NCBI GenBank assembly: GCA_044228795.1
Contig: JBGAUE010000001.1
Location: 124,001-188,000, forward strand
DNA length: 64,000 nucleotides
Direction of reading: 5' to 3'
From: M0108 sp044228795
GTDB lineage: Bacteria; Pseudomonadota; Gammaproteobacteria; Chromatiales; Chromatiaceae
Shown here: positions 26,555-34,841 of the stretch, one piece after another
How the letters are laid out: each line of letters begins with the position of its first letter
How positions within the stretch are numbered: the first letter of the stretch is position 1
Made by a program: the position numbers and the translations under genes
The notes under the pieces: model-generated
What the model saw: the letters and a program-made list of their open reading frames with translations, nothing else
Database searches by the model: none
Told to the model about the DNA's origin: nothing

Positions 26555-27883
26555 CTATAGGTTCCCTAAGGGAACCTCAATAGGGATTATCCCTTGCTGT
26601 TCCCCATGGGAACCCCGGTCTATCAAGACCAGGGACAGGGCCGGCCAATAGGTGATGACCAGAACGGCGCCCAGCAGCAGGACGAACCAGGGCAGGGTGG
26701 CGCGGTAGAGGTGCAGGATGGGCTGGCCGAAGCGATAGCTGGCGATGAAAAGGTTCATGCCGACCGGGGGGGTGAAGTAGCCGATTTGCATATTGGCCAG
26801 GAAGATGATGCCCAGATGTACCGGGTGGATGTCGTAACCCAGGGCGATGGGCAGGAGCAGGGGGACCATGAGCACCAGGGCGGAAAAGATGTCGAGCAGG
26901 GTGCCCAGAATCAGCAGAAATACATTCAGCAACAACAAAAAGCCCAGCCGACTATCGATCAAGGCGCGGATGGTCTCGAAGAGGCGAGTTGGCACCTCGG
27001 CGTCGATGAGATAATTGGTCGAGGCCAGGGAGACGCCCAGAATCAGCAGGATGCCACCCACCATCTGCATGGATTCGCGCATCACGCGGGACAGTTCCCG
27101 CCAGGGCACCTCGCGGCGGATCAGGACCACCACCAACAGGACATAGCAAGCGGTGGCGGCCGCCGCCTCGGATACCGCCAGCCAGCCGCCATAGATGCCC
27201 CCTAACACCACCAACGGCAAGGGCAACTCCCAGGCCGCCTCGCGCAGAGCCTGGCCGGCCTCGCGAACCGCGAAGGGAGTCAGCGGCAGCCCGCGCGCCG
27301 ACCAGATGCTGAAAACGGCCAGAGGTACCAGCATCAGCAGACCCGGCAGCACCCCGGCCAGGAACATATTCTCCACGGTAGCGGAGGCGGCGATGCCCAG
27401 TTGCTGGGCGATGACGGCGTAGAGGATCAGGGGCAGGGCAGGGGCAAAGAGGAGACCCAGGCTACCGGAGGTGGTCACCAGGCCCAGGCTGAAATTTTCC
27501 CCGTAGCCGGCCTGACGCAGGGCCGGTAGCAGCAAGGCACCGATGGCAACGATGGTGACCCCGGAGGCGCCGGTGAAGGCGGTGAAAAAGGCGCAGGCCG
27601 CCAGAGACACCAACGCCAGGCCTCCGGGTAGCCAGCCGAGCAGGGCCTGAGTTAGCCGCACCAGGCGCTGCGGCGCCTGGCTCTCGCTCAGGAGATAGCC
27701 GGCAAAGGTGAAGAGGGGGATTGCCAGCAATACCGGCGTTTCCGCCAGGCGGAAGATTTCGATGGCGACGACCGAAAGATCCACGCCCGATTGGTGGAAA
27801 CCCAGCAGGGCGCCAGCGGCAATGATGGCAAAGAGCGGGGCGCCGAGCAGTGCCAACCCCAGGAGTGCCAGAATGGCCAACAT
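26555..27883 (-). CDS. dctM: TRAP transporter large permease
   Basis: This is the twelve-helix subunit of a tripartite ATP-independent periplasmic transporter, driven by an ion gradient. From the ATG at 27883 it has 442 residues. The hydrophobic pattern, the AAGALLGFHQSG start, the GASGVTIVAIGALLLPALRQAGY region and the FTPPVGMNLFIA stretch near the C-terminus are typical of DctM. The frame is open 67 codons upstream through dctQ, but the ATG shares one base with the dctQ stop (TGATG), the usual coupling. No DctP binding protein is in the window. The substrate is unknown; many TRAP systems take C4-dicarboxylates or organic acids. Confidence 0.92.
   Translation of the reverse strand: MLAILALLGLALLGAPLFAIIAAGALLGFHQSGVDLSVVAIEIFRLAETPVLLAIPLFTFAGYLLSESQAPQRLVRLTQALLGWLPGGLALVSLAACAFFTAFTGASGVTIVAIGALLLPALRQAGYGENFSLGLVTTSGSLGLLFAPALPLILYAVIAQQLGIAASATVENMFLAGVLPGLLMLVPLAVFSIWSARGLPLTPFAVREAGQALREAAWELPLPLVVLGGIYGGWLAVSEAAAATACYVLLVVVLIRREVPWRELSRVMRESMQMVGGILLILGVSLASTNYLIDAEVPTRLFETIRALIDSRLGFLLLLNVFLLILGTLLDIFSALVLMVPLLLPIALGYDIHPVHLGIIFLANMQIGYFTPPVGMNLFIASYRFGQPILHLYRATLPWFVLLLGAVLVITYWPALSLVLIDRGSHGEQQGIIPIEVPLGNL
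26559..26577 (-). promoter_or_regulatory. Palindrome, candidate operator of the toxin-antitoxin genes
   Basis: AGGTTCCC and GGGAACCT form eight-base arms around a three-base centre, 37 bases before the antitoxin ATG. The site lies inside the last codons of dctM. A TTGAGG at 26575-26580 (minus strand) and a TATAGG that starts beside the 3' arm are possible promoter boxes at a short spacing. It might instead be a weak terminator of dctQM, but no T run follows. Confidence 0.45.
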
Positions 27884-28407
27884 CAGGAGTGTGACTCCAG
27901 GGGGGCGGAGGGACGAGGCTCGGCGGGCTGCAGGGCCAGCAAGGTGAAGCGCAAGGCCATAAGTCCAAAGCCGAGGGGGATGATGATCTGGGCCACCCAG
28001 GCCGGGATGCCGGCGCCGACCGTGGTGCCGTCCTGATACTCGAACCACACCAGGCGCCCACCCTGCCAGGCGAGCAGGGCGCAAATGCCGGCGGTGAAAA
28101 CCGACGCCACCCTATCGGCGGCCCGGTTCATGGCGCCGCTCAGGAAACGGGAGAGGAGGTCGATGCGGATGTGCCGGTTTTCCCGCGTCGCTGCCAGGGC
28201 GCCAGCCAGGGCTAGCCAGAGCACCAGCAAGCGCAACAGGGGGTCGGTCCAGGGCAGCCCCGTTTCGAAGAGGTTGCGCAACAGGATCTGGGCAACGGAG
28301 AGCCCGATCATGGCCGAAAGCAGCAACACCAGGATGGCATCCTCAACCAGGTGCAGGGCGCGGATCGTTAACTGGATAGGGTGAGCGGACAAGATGGTCG
28401 TCTCCAT
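27883..28407 (-). CDS. dctQ: TRAP transporter small permease
   Basis: This four-helix subunit partners with DctM in the inner membrane. The 174 residues have helices at about 23-42, 55-75, 99-118 and 138-158. The DctQ motif NRHIRIDLLSRFL follows helix 2. It is translationally coupled with dctM. The 159-base gap to the divergent membrane-hydrolase gene would hold the promoter, but I see no confident boxes on this strand. Confidence 0.9.
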   Translation of the reverse strand: METTILSAHPIQLTIRALHLVEDAILVLLLSAMIGLSVAQILLRNLFETGLPWTDPLLRLLVLWLALAGALAATRENRHIRIDLLSRFLSGAMNRAADRVASVFTAGICALLAWQGGRLVWFEYQDGTTVGAGIPAWVAQIIIPLGFGLMALRFTLLALQPAEPRPSAPLESHS

Positions 28408-28566
28408 GGATTAGATTCGCATTGTGCAAACCCTGGGGAGCGCTTTGCAAATGCGACCCAACGCCGCTGAGCTTAGGGCCGCTCATCAGGCAAACCTTAT
28501 AAAACAGAATCGTGCTATGCTAATCTCACTGACAACCTATCAAACAAGTAGTAACCGCACGATCTC

Positions 28567-29271
28567 ATGGCGGATTTCAAGGTCCATCTCTACGGTGCCG
28601 CTGCTACCAGTGGCTTGGCGGCTTTATCCGTTTACAGTCTGGGCTGGACGGCGCCGCGCGCGACTCAGTTCCTCTTCCTGATCGGCATCGCCGGGGGCCT
28701 GCTACCCGATATCGATTGCCCCAAGTCCACCCCCATCCGCGGCTTTTTTACGCTGCTCGGGGTGGCGCTTGCCTTCGCCATGACCTTTTCCTTCGTTGGC
28801 CGTTTCCCCTTGACGGGCCTGGCTTTGATCTGGGTCCTGATCTTCGTGACGGTACGCTATGGCATTTTCGTGCTGTTCGCCCGCTATACGGTTCATCGCG
28901 GTATTTGGCACTCCGGGTTGGCGGCCCTCGCCGTGGGGCTGGCAAGCACCCATCTCGCTCACCACGCGCTTGGCTTGACCGTCTGGGAGTCCTGGCTTGC
29001 CGGTCTCTTCATGGTCCTGGGCTACCTCACCCATCTCTGCCTCGACGAGATCGCCAGTGTCGATCTCCAAGGTCGCCGAATCAGGCGCTCGTTGGGTTCG
29101 GCCCTTAAGCCCTTCAGTCTCAATTATCCCTGGGCAAGTCTGGCGATGCTGCTGGTGGTGCTCGTCCTCGGCGCCTCCGCCCCAAGCCTGGCGCCCCTGG
29201 TGGCGGTGGCGGATCATTATGGCCTGGAGCTGGCGCTGCCGCGGGTGCGGCTACTGGGCGTGGGCGCTTAG
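28567..29271 (+). CDS. YdjM-family membrane-bound metal-dependent hydrolase
   Basis: This 234-residue polytopic membrane protein shows the metal-ligand pattern of the YdjM/DUF457 family: GGLLPDIDCPKS near residue 45, HRGIWHSG near 115 and THLCLDEIAS near 157. Five or six hydrophobic helices surround these. Its substrate is not known for the family. A possible extended -10 (TGCTATGCT, 28513-28521) lies 46 bases before the ATG. Its last 152 bases are overlapped on the other strand by the C-terminal coding part of the FtsW/RodA gene. I see no LexA box. Confidence 0.78.
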   Translation: MADFKVHLYGAAATSGLAALSVYSLGWTAPRATQFLFLIGIAGGLLPDIDCPKSTPIRGFFTLLGVALAFAMTFSFVGRFPLTGLALIWVLIFVTVRYGIFVLFARYTVHRGIWHSGLAALAVGLASTHLAHHALGLTVWESWLAGLFMVLGYLTHLCLDEIASVDLQGRRIRRSLGSALKPFSLNYPWASLAMLLVVLVLGASAPSLAPLVAVADHYGLELALPRVRLLGVGA

Positions 29272-30607
29272 GGGGTTTGGGATGCGCCGGTCGCGTGGCC
29301 CTGGTTCTGGCCCGGGTGCCACTCGGCTCCCCATCCGAAATCGCCAGCAAGAGGCCCAGGATGGCGAAGGCCGTCAAGAGGCTGCTCCCGCCCTGGCTGA
29401 TGAAGGGCAGGGTAATGCCGGTCAGGGGGATGAACTTGGTCACGCCGCCGATATTGAGGAAGGTCTGGGTTGCCAGGACCGTGGTTAGCCCGCTGGCCAG
29501 CAAGAGCCCGAAGGTGGCTCGGCTCCGGTAGGCGATTTGCAGTCCCCGCAGGAACAGGAGCAGGAAAAAGGCCATCACCAGGGCGGTGCCAATGAAGCCC
29601 AGTTCCTCACCAATCACCGCGTAGATGAAATCCGACTCGGCGATGGGGGTGTATTCTGGATTGCCCGCGCCGAAGCCTTCGCCCCAGAGTCCGCCCGCAT
29701 ACATGCCCGACAGCCCTTGGAGGACCTGCCAACTGTCCCCGGTCGGGTCGGAGAAGGGCGCTAGCCAGGCCTGGATGCGCCGCTCCCCGTGTTGGAAGAC
29801 CCCCAGCAGTAGCCACCCGAGGAGGCTGGCCCCACCCAACCCATAGCCCATGTAACCCCAGCGTCCCGTGCCCAGGACCAGCAGTATAGGCAGGATGAGA
29901 CCGAGCATGACGACCATACCCAGGTCGCGCTGGATGAGCAGCAGAATCACCAGGGCCACCCAGGTACCGATCAGGGGGGCGAGGGGGCGCCAAGGTGGCA
30001 TCAGGCCATGAAATTCCCAAACGCCGAGGGCCTTGGCCTGGCGATCGATATAGGCGGCGGTGAAGAGGACGAAGCTGACCTTGAGCAACTCGGTCGGGGT
30101 CATGAAGCCGGACCCAAACACGGCGCCGCGAAAGCGCTGACCCGTGACCAGCAACACGAACACCAGCAGCAGCGAGATCCCAGCCCAGCCCCAGACCCAA
30201 TGGCCCTCCGCCAGTGCCCGGTAACGTCCGCCCATGAAACCCAGTGCGATGGTGAGCATGATCAGAAAGCCCACGACGAAGGCGAAATCGGTCAGTCCCG
30301 ACCCGCCTGTGCCCACGTCGAAGGCCCCGAGCCGGGTTTGCGCCAGTAGCCCAAACCCGGCCAGAAAGGACACCGCCACCACCAAGATCTGGTCACCGCG
30401 AAACCCGGCCATGACCAGGCCTAGGTGCAGTCCGATAAGGCAGAGGGCATAGAGAAGGAAGGGCAGCAGATTCGTCAGGCCCAGGGGCTTGCCGATTCCA
30501 TGCAGGGAGCCCATGACCAGGATGACGCCCAGGCCGATGCCACCCAGACAGATCAGCAACAATTCCCGCTCGGGTCTTCGCAGTGCCCAGGGGGTCGTGG
30601 CCTTCAT
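29120..30607 (-). CDS. FtsW/RodA/SpoVE family SEDS glycosyltransferase
   Basis: This is a polytopic peptidoglycan polymerase of the SEDS family. About ten helices are visible. Conserved parts include QRDLGMVVMLG in the middle, the E-S-D-F-I-Y-A-V-I-G-E-E-L-G-F stretch and ITLPFISQGGSS near the end. Its start overlaps the PBP stop by four bases, a classic SEDS-bPBP pair. The normal protein should end near residue 430 (LLLAISDG). The frame continues for about 66 low-complexity residues rich in Pro, Arg and Ala, most of them read through the antisense of the convergent YdjM-like gene. This tail may be an artefact of a lost stop codon. True RodA or FtsW assignment is not possible; neither mre nor dcw genes are near. 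Confidence 0.88.
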   Translation of the reverse strand: MKATTPWALRRPERELLLICLGGIGLGVILVMGSLHGIGKPLGLTNLLPFLLYALCLIGLHLGLVMAGFRGDQILVVAVSFLAGFGLLAQTRLGAFDVGTGGSGLTDFAFVVGFLIMLTIALGFMGGRYRALAEGHWVWGWAGISLLLVFVLLVTGQRFRGAVFGSGFMTPTELLKVSFVLFTAAYIDRQAKALGVWEFHGLMPPWRPLAPLIGTWVALVILLLIQRDLGMVVMLGLILPILLVLGTGRWGYMGYGLGGASLLGWLLLGVFQHGERRIQAWLAPFSDPTGDSWQVLQGLSGMYAGGLWGEGFGAGNPEYTPIAESDFIYAVIGEELGFIGTALVMAFFLLLFLRGLQIAYRSRATFGLLLASGLTTVLATQTFLNIGGVTKFIPLTGITLPFISQGGSSLLTAFAILGLLLAISDGEPSGTRARTRATRPAHPKPPKRPRPVAAPAAAPAPGHNDPPPPPGAPGLGRRRRGRAPPAASPDLPRDN

Positions 30608-32217
30608 TCCATAAGCCCCAGGTCTTGCGCCCGGAGCAGCAGATCCCGGGCGATCGGGGCGGCACTGGTGGACCCGAAGCCGCCCTGTTCCACCAGCACC
30701 GCCACCGCCAGGCGTGGCCGATCCGCCGGGGCAAAGCCCACGAACCAGCCATGGGCCGCACCCCGGGAATTCTCCGCTGTGCCCGTCTTGCCCGCGATGG
30801 CCAGCTTGTCGGTATTGATGGGCTTACCCGTGCCCGTGGTCACCACTCGCCGCATCATTTTTGCCAGCCGTCCGGCGGTAGACTCGGACATGAGTGGGGC
30901 CAGGACCGCTGCCGGCTCCGTCGCGATCAGGCGGGGCTTCATGGCGACGCCCTGGTTGGCGACGGCGGCAGTGATGAGTGCCATGTGGGCGGGTGAGGCC
31001 GTCATGACCCCCTGGCCGATGGATGCCTGGGCCAGACCATAACGATCCTTGTCGGTGATGCGCGGCACTTGGCTGGTATTGATGGCCCCGGTACGATCAA
31101 GCCCCGGATAGAGGCGGACTGGCTGGCCAAAGAGCAGGCGCTCCAGGTTGGCGCGAAAGGCCTCGTGGCCGTAGTGGACCCCAAGCTGAGCGAAGAAGAC
31201 GTTGGATGACTCGACAAAGGCGGTGGTGAGATCGAGATTGCCATGCCCGCCCCAGGACCGTCCGGCGCGTTGGGCACTGTAGTATTCGTGATCACGGATT
31301 AGGGGGTAGCGGGGCGAGGTGGTGAAGCCCTCCGCCGGGCAGTGGAGAGTGCCGGAAAAGCCCTTATCCAGGGCCTCCGCCGCGAGGGCAATCTTAAAGG
31401 TGGAGCCAGGGGGATAGAGACCCTGAGTCGCCCGGTTCAGCAACGGCGAATCCGCGGGGTTGCCACGAAAGAGGGCAGGGGAGAGCTGGCTGGGATCGAA
31501 GGAGGGGGTGCTCGCCAGGGCCAGGATGGCACCGTCGCTGGGTCTTATCAGGACCACGGCCCCGCGCCGGTTGCCCAGACCCTGGATGGCCGCCAGTTGC
31601 AATTCGGAGTCCAGCGTCAGGACCAGGTCCTGGCCGCGCGGCCGCTTGTCCTGGATCAGGAGGTGGCGACCCAGTTCGCCCCAGGACTCCAGACGTTCTG
31701 GCGTGGCGCCGTTGAGGTGTTGACTGGCCGCTGCCTCGACCCCGGCGGCGCCAAACTTGGGATGACTGTAGCCGATGCTGTGGGCAAAGGCCGCGCCGAA
31801 GGGATAGCGGCGCCAAACTTGGCCATTCGCCTCCTCGCTGTAGGCCAGCACCACACCGCGCCGGTCCAGGATACGCCCGCGCTGAATGCCATGGGCTGGG
31901 TTGAACAGGCGTCGATCATAGGTCTGCATGAAGGCCAGGAACTGTGGCCGGAAGATGCCGGCCAATTGCCAGCTGCCCTGATAAACCAACACGGCCCCAA
32001 ACAGCAGGATCAGCCCCAGGGCTGGGATCAGCAGAGGCTTGCGGGCTGGACCCAGATGGCGCGGCTCCGTCTCGCGGCGGCAGTCATAAACCCGCTTGAG
32101 AAGGAAAAAGGCCACCACAAAGAAGGTGCCGTGCAGACCTACCCGCAGATAGGGCCAGGCCACCGAGTCCACCAAGGCCCCAAAGAGGTCGGAGGGGTTC
32201 AGAAGATCCTCCGGCAA
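30604..32217 (-). CDS. Class B penicillin-binding protein (transpeptidase)
   Basis: This peptidoglycan DD-transpeptidase would act with the SEDS protein encoded next. All three active-site motifs are intact: S-T-F-K at Ser272-Lys275, S-S-N at 337-339 and K-T-G at 477-479. The 537 residues are shorter than PBP2 or FtsI, with a reduced pedestal domain. Two hydrophobic helices (about 27-41 and 62-80) precede it, where class B PBPs normally have one. The start is uncertain: the assigned codon is TTG and lacks a clear ribosome binding site. It lies 33 bases after the GH15 gene and overlaps the SEDS gene by four bases. Confidence 0.86.
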   Translation of the reverse strand: MPEDLLNPSDLFGALVDSVAWPYLRVGLHGTFFVVAFFLLKRVYDCRRETEPRHLGPARKPLLIPALGLILLFGAVLVYQGSWQLAGIFRPQFLAFMQTYDRRLFNPAHGIQRGRILDRRGVVLAYSEEANGQVWRRYPFGAAFAHSIGYSHPKFGAAGVEAAASQHLNGATPERLESWGELGRHLLIQDKRPRGQDLVLTLDSELQLAAIQGLGNRRGAVVLIRPSDGAILALASTPSFDPSQLSPALFRGNPADSPLLNRATQGLYPPGSTFKIALAAEALDKGFSGTLHCPAEGFTTSPRYPLIRDHEYYSAQRAGRSWGGHGNLDLTTAFVESSNVFFAQLGVHYGHEAFRANLERLLFGQPVRLYPGLDRTGAINTSQVPRITDKDRYGLAQASIGQGVMTASPAHMALITAAVANQGVAMKPRLIATEPAAVLAPLMSESTAGRLAKMMRRVVTTGTGKPINTDKLAIAGKTGTAENSRGAAHGWFVGFAPADRPRLAVAVLVEQGGFGSTSAAPIARDLLLRAQDLGLME

Positions 32218-32250
32218 CAGGGTAGGCGCCAGCCACTTTTATCCATCCTG

Positions 32251-34071
32251 CTACAAGGCCTCCTCCCAACTCAGCGAGAGTCGCGCGGCGCAGTGGATGA
32301 GTCCCACCATGGAATAGGTCTGGGGGTAGTTTCCCCACAACTCGCCGGTTTCGGGATGGATGTCCTCGGAGAGCAGTCCTAGGTGGTTGCGCCGTTTGAG
32401 CATGGACTCGAAAAGTTGGCGTGCCTCCTCCACCCGGCCCAGAGCGGCCAAGGCGTCGATATACCAGAAGGTGCAGATGGTGAAGGCGGTCTCCGGACGA
32501 CCGAAGTCGTCCTCCACCCCATAGCGCAGCAGCAGGTCGCCGCGTCTCAGGTTACGCCCGATGGCATCGACAGTGCCGACAAAGCGGGGGTCCGTGGCCG
32601 ATAGAAAATCCAGTTCGTGGAGGAGTAACAGGCTGGCGTCCAGCGTGTCGCCGTCGAAGGCGGCAACGAAGCTGCCCAGCTCCTGGTTCCAGGCGCGCAG
32701 GGAGATCTCCGAGTGGAGACGTTCGGCCGCCTGCCGCCACTGCGCCGCACGTTCGGGCAGGGCCAGCACGCCCGCAATCCGCGCCAGGCGGTCGCAGCCG
32801 GCCCAGCACATTACGGCGGAGAAGGTATGGATGGCTGGGCGGTTGCGCAGTTCCCAGGGGCCGGCGTCTGGCTGGTCGAAGACCGCAATGGCCAACTGAC
32901 CCAGCTCTTCCAGTCGTTCGAACAGGGCCGGGTGGCCCGCCAGCGGCATGCGCCGATCGAAGAAGGTATGGGTCGCGGCCAGGATAACGCTGCCATAGAC
33001 ATCGTTCTGGATCTGCAGATGAGCCTGGTTGCCGATCCGCACTGGCCCCATGCCGCGGTAACCCGCCAGGGCCGGGGCGATGCGCTCATCGAGGTCGGTC
33101 CTGCGGGTGATCCCGTAGCAGGGCTTGAGCATGCGATCCTCGCTCTCGCCGATGATATTGGCGATATAGCCGAGATAGCCCTCCATGGTGCGGGTGGTGC
33201 CCAGGCGGTTGAGTGCGCTCACCACGAAATAGGCGTCGCGCAGCCAGCAGAAACGGTAATCCCAATTGCGTTGGCTGCCGGGGGCCTCCGGGATCGAGGT
33301 GGTGAGGGCGGCGACGATGGCTCCGGTTTCCTCGAAGCTGCAGAGCTTCAGCGTGATGGCCGCGCGGATCACTTCTTCCTGCCACTCGAAGGGGATGGAC
33401 AGGGAGCGCACCCAGTTGTGCCAATGATCGAGGGTACGCTCCAAAAAAAGCTGAGCGGTGTCAGCGATGCCGGCAGTCAGGGACTCATCGCAGCCCAGAA
33501 TGAAGGTGAGTGGGCGGTCGAGTAAGAAGGGCGTCTCCTCGACGACATAGGACAGGGGGGCGTCTGTGGTGAGCCGTACGGTGCCAGCCTGACTTTGATA
33601 GCGCGCATGGTTAGAGCCGAGCGTGATATGGGGTGACACCTCACCATAGGCGAAGCGCGGGCGCACCCGCACCCTCAGGTGCGGCCGGCCCTTCACCGCG
33701 ACCAGCCGCCGAACCAGGGTCGGGGGGTGGAACATGCGCTCGAATTGCTGGAAGCGGGGAACAAAGTCGGTGATCTCGATGGCATTACCCTCCTGGTCCT
33801 CGATCCGGGTAACCAGGACGGCCGAGTTGATCTGGTACCACTGCCGGGTCTCGGCCAGGGTTCCGACCAGTTCGCAGGCAAAATAGCCGCCGTTATCGGG
33901 CTCCTGGGGACGATAGGACCGGGAGCCTTGCAGCAGGCTGCAAAAGATGGGGTCACCGTCCAGGCGGGGGAAGCCGCACCAAACTACAGTGGCGTAGCGG
34001 TCGATCAGGGCCGCCAGGGTACCGTTGCCGATGACCCCGAGGTCCAGGTTACTGGCGTCTTGTCTCGTCAT
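32251..34071 (-). CDS. Glycoside hydrolase family 15 protein (glucoamylase/trehalase type)
   Basis: This cytoplasmic GH15 enzyme has 606 residues, an N-terminal beta-sandwich and an (alpha/alpha)6 barrel. SQRNWDYRFCWLRDA near residue 265 is the family signature. GVEDDFGRPETAFTICTFW near 540 includes the second catalytic region. There is no signal peptide. The ATG overlaps the otsB stop (ATGA). This otsA-otsB-GH15 grouping is common in bacteria, and some members hydrolyse trehalose, so a trehalase or a glucan-recycling role is plausible. Sequence alone does not decide between them. Confidence 0.88.
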   Translation of the reverse strand: MTRQDASNLDLGVIGNGTLAALIDRYATVVWCGFPRLDGDPIFCSLLQGSRSYRPQEPDNGGYFACELVGTLAETRQWYQINSAVLVTRIEDQEGNAIEITDFVPRFQQFERMFHPPTLVRRLVAVKGRPHLRVRVRPRFAYGEVSPHITLGSNHARYQSQAGTVRLTTDAPLSYVVEETPFLLDRPLTFILGCDESLTAGIADTAQLFLERTLDHWHNWVRSLSIPFEWQEEVIRAAITLKLCSFEETGAIVAALTTSIPEAPGSQRNWDYRFCWLRDAYFVVSALNRLGTTRTMEGYLGYIANIIGESEDRMLKPCYGITRRTDLDERIAPALAGYRGMGPVRIGNQAHLQIQNDVYGSVILAATHTFFDRRMPLAGHPALFERLEELGQLAIAVFDQPDAGPWELRNRPAIHTFSAVMCWAGCDRLARIAGVLALPERAAQWRQAAERLHSEISLRAWNQELGSFVAAFDGDTLDASLLLLHELDFLSATDPRFVGTVDAIGRNLRRGDLLLRYGVEDDFGRPETAFTICTFWYIDALAALGRVEEARQLFESMLKRRNHLGLLSEDIHPETGELWGNYPQTYSMVGLIHCAARLSLSWEEAL

Positions 34072-34841
34072 GTCAACCTCGATTGAAAATTCGCTACCAG
34101 ATCCGCGAGCCAGTCACGCACCGCGGCCGGCGAGTGCAGTTGAAACCGGGCTTGGGTTGGTGACCCTTCCCCGACCCGGACGGAGTACCCGCCGAGCCTG
34201 TTGACCACGACGAAGCCGTCCTCGTCGGTCCGGTCGTCGCCAACGAAAATCGGGGTGCGCCCGGCATAGGGGGGCTGACCCATGAAGCGCTCGATGGCGA
34301 CCCCCTTGCCGGCCTCGGCTGGCAGGATCTCAACGACCAGCTTGCCAGCCTGGAGGCGAAAGGCCGGACCTAGGGCCTGCCCCGCGTGTTCCGCCAGGAA
34401 CCTGACCTGCGCCTCCTGCTCCGGGACCTGGCGGTAATGCACGGCAATCGCATGAGGCTTACGTTCCAGGATGACGCCGGGCAGGTGCTTCGTCTCCTTT
34501 CTCAGAGACGCGAAAATCCCTCCCAGCGCGGCATCGACCACCAGTCCCGGCCCGGTTTCGTTTCCATCCAGGCGCCACTGGGCGCCGTGGGTCCCAGCCG
34601 CATTGAAGTCGCCGGGAAAGAACCGATCGATGTCGCTCAAAGGGCGGCCGCTCACCAGGGCCAGGGCCCCGCCTAAGCCGCGGGAGATGGCCCTGAGCTG
34701 GGCCGGAAGTCCCGCTGGTATGCGCACACTCTGGGGCTCAGGGGCCAAGTCGAGCAGGGTCCCATCGATATCCAAAAAGAGCGCCCAATCGCGTATCCAG
34801 CCAGGGCAGTCCCGCGGCGTGAGCGGGGGTGGTCCACTCAT
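34068..34841 (-). CDS. otsB: Trehalose-6-phosphate phosphatase
   Basis: This HAD-superfamily phosphatase dephosphorylates trehalose-6-phosphate to trehalose. The nucleophile motif is FLDIDGTLLD near residue 22, with VSGRPLSDID and GDDRTDEDGF as later HAD motifs. From the ATG at 34841 it has 257 residues, a normal size. An earlier in-frame start at 34865 exists, but 34841 gives the standard four-base overlap with the otsA stop. It is coupled on both sides, with otsA upstream and GH15 downstream. Confidence 0.95.
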   Translation of the reverse strand: MSGPPPLTPRDCPGWIRDWALFLDIDGTLLDLAPEPQSVRIPAGLPAQLRAISRGLGGALALVSGRPLSDIDRFFPGDFNAAGTHGAQWRLDGNETGPGLVVDAALGGIFASLRKETKHLPGVILERKPHAIAVHYRQVPEQEAQVRFLAEHAGQALGPAFRLQAGKLVVEILPAEAGKGVAIERFMGQPPYAGRTPIFVGDDRTDEDGFVVVNRLGGYSVRVGEGSPTQARFQLHSPAAVRDWLADLVANFQSRLT

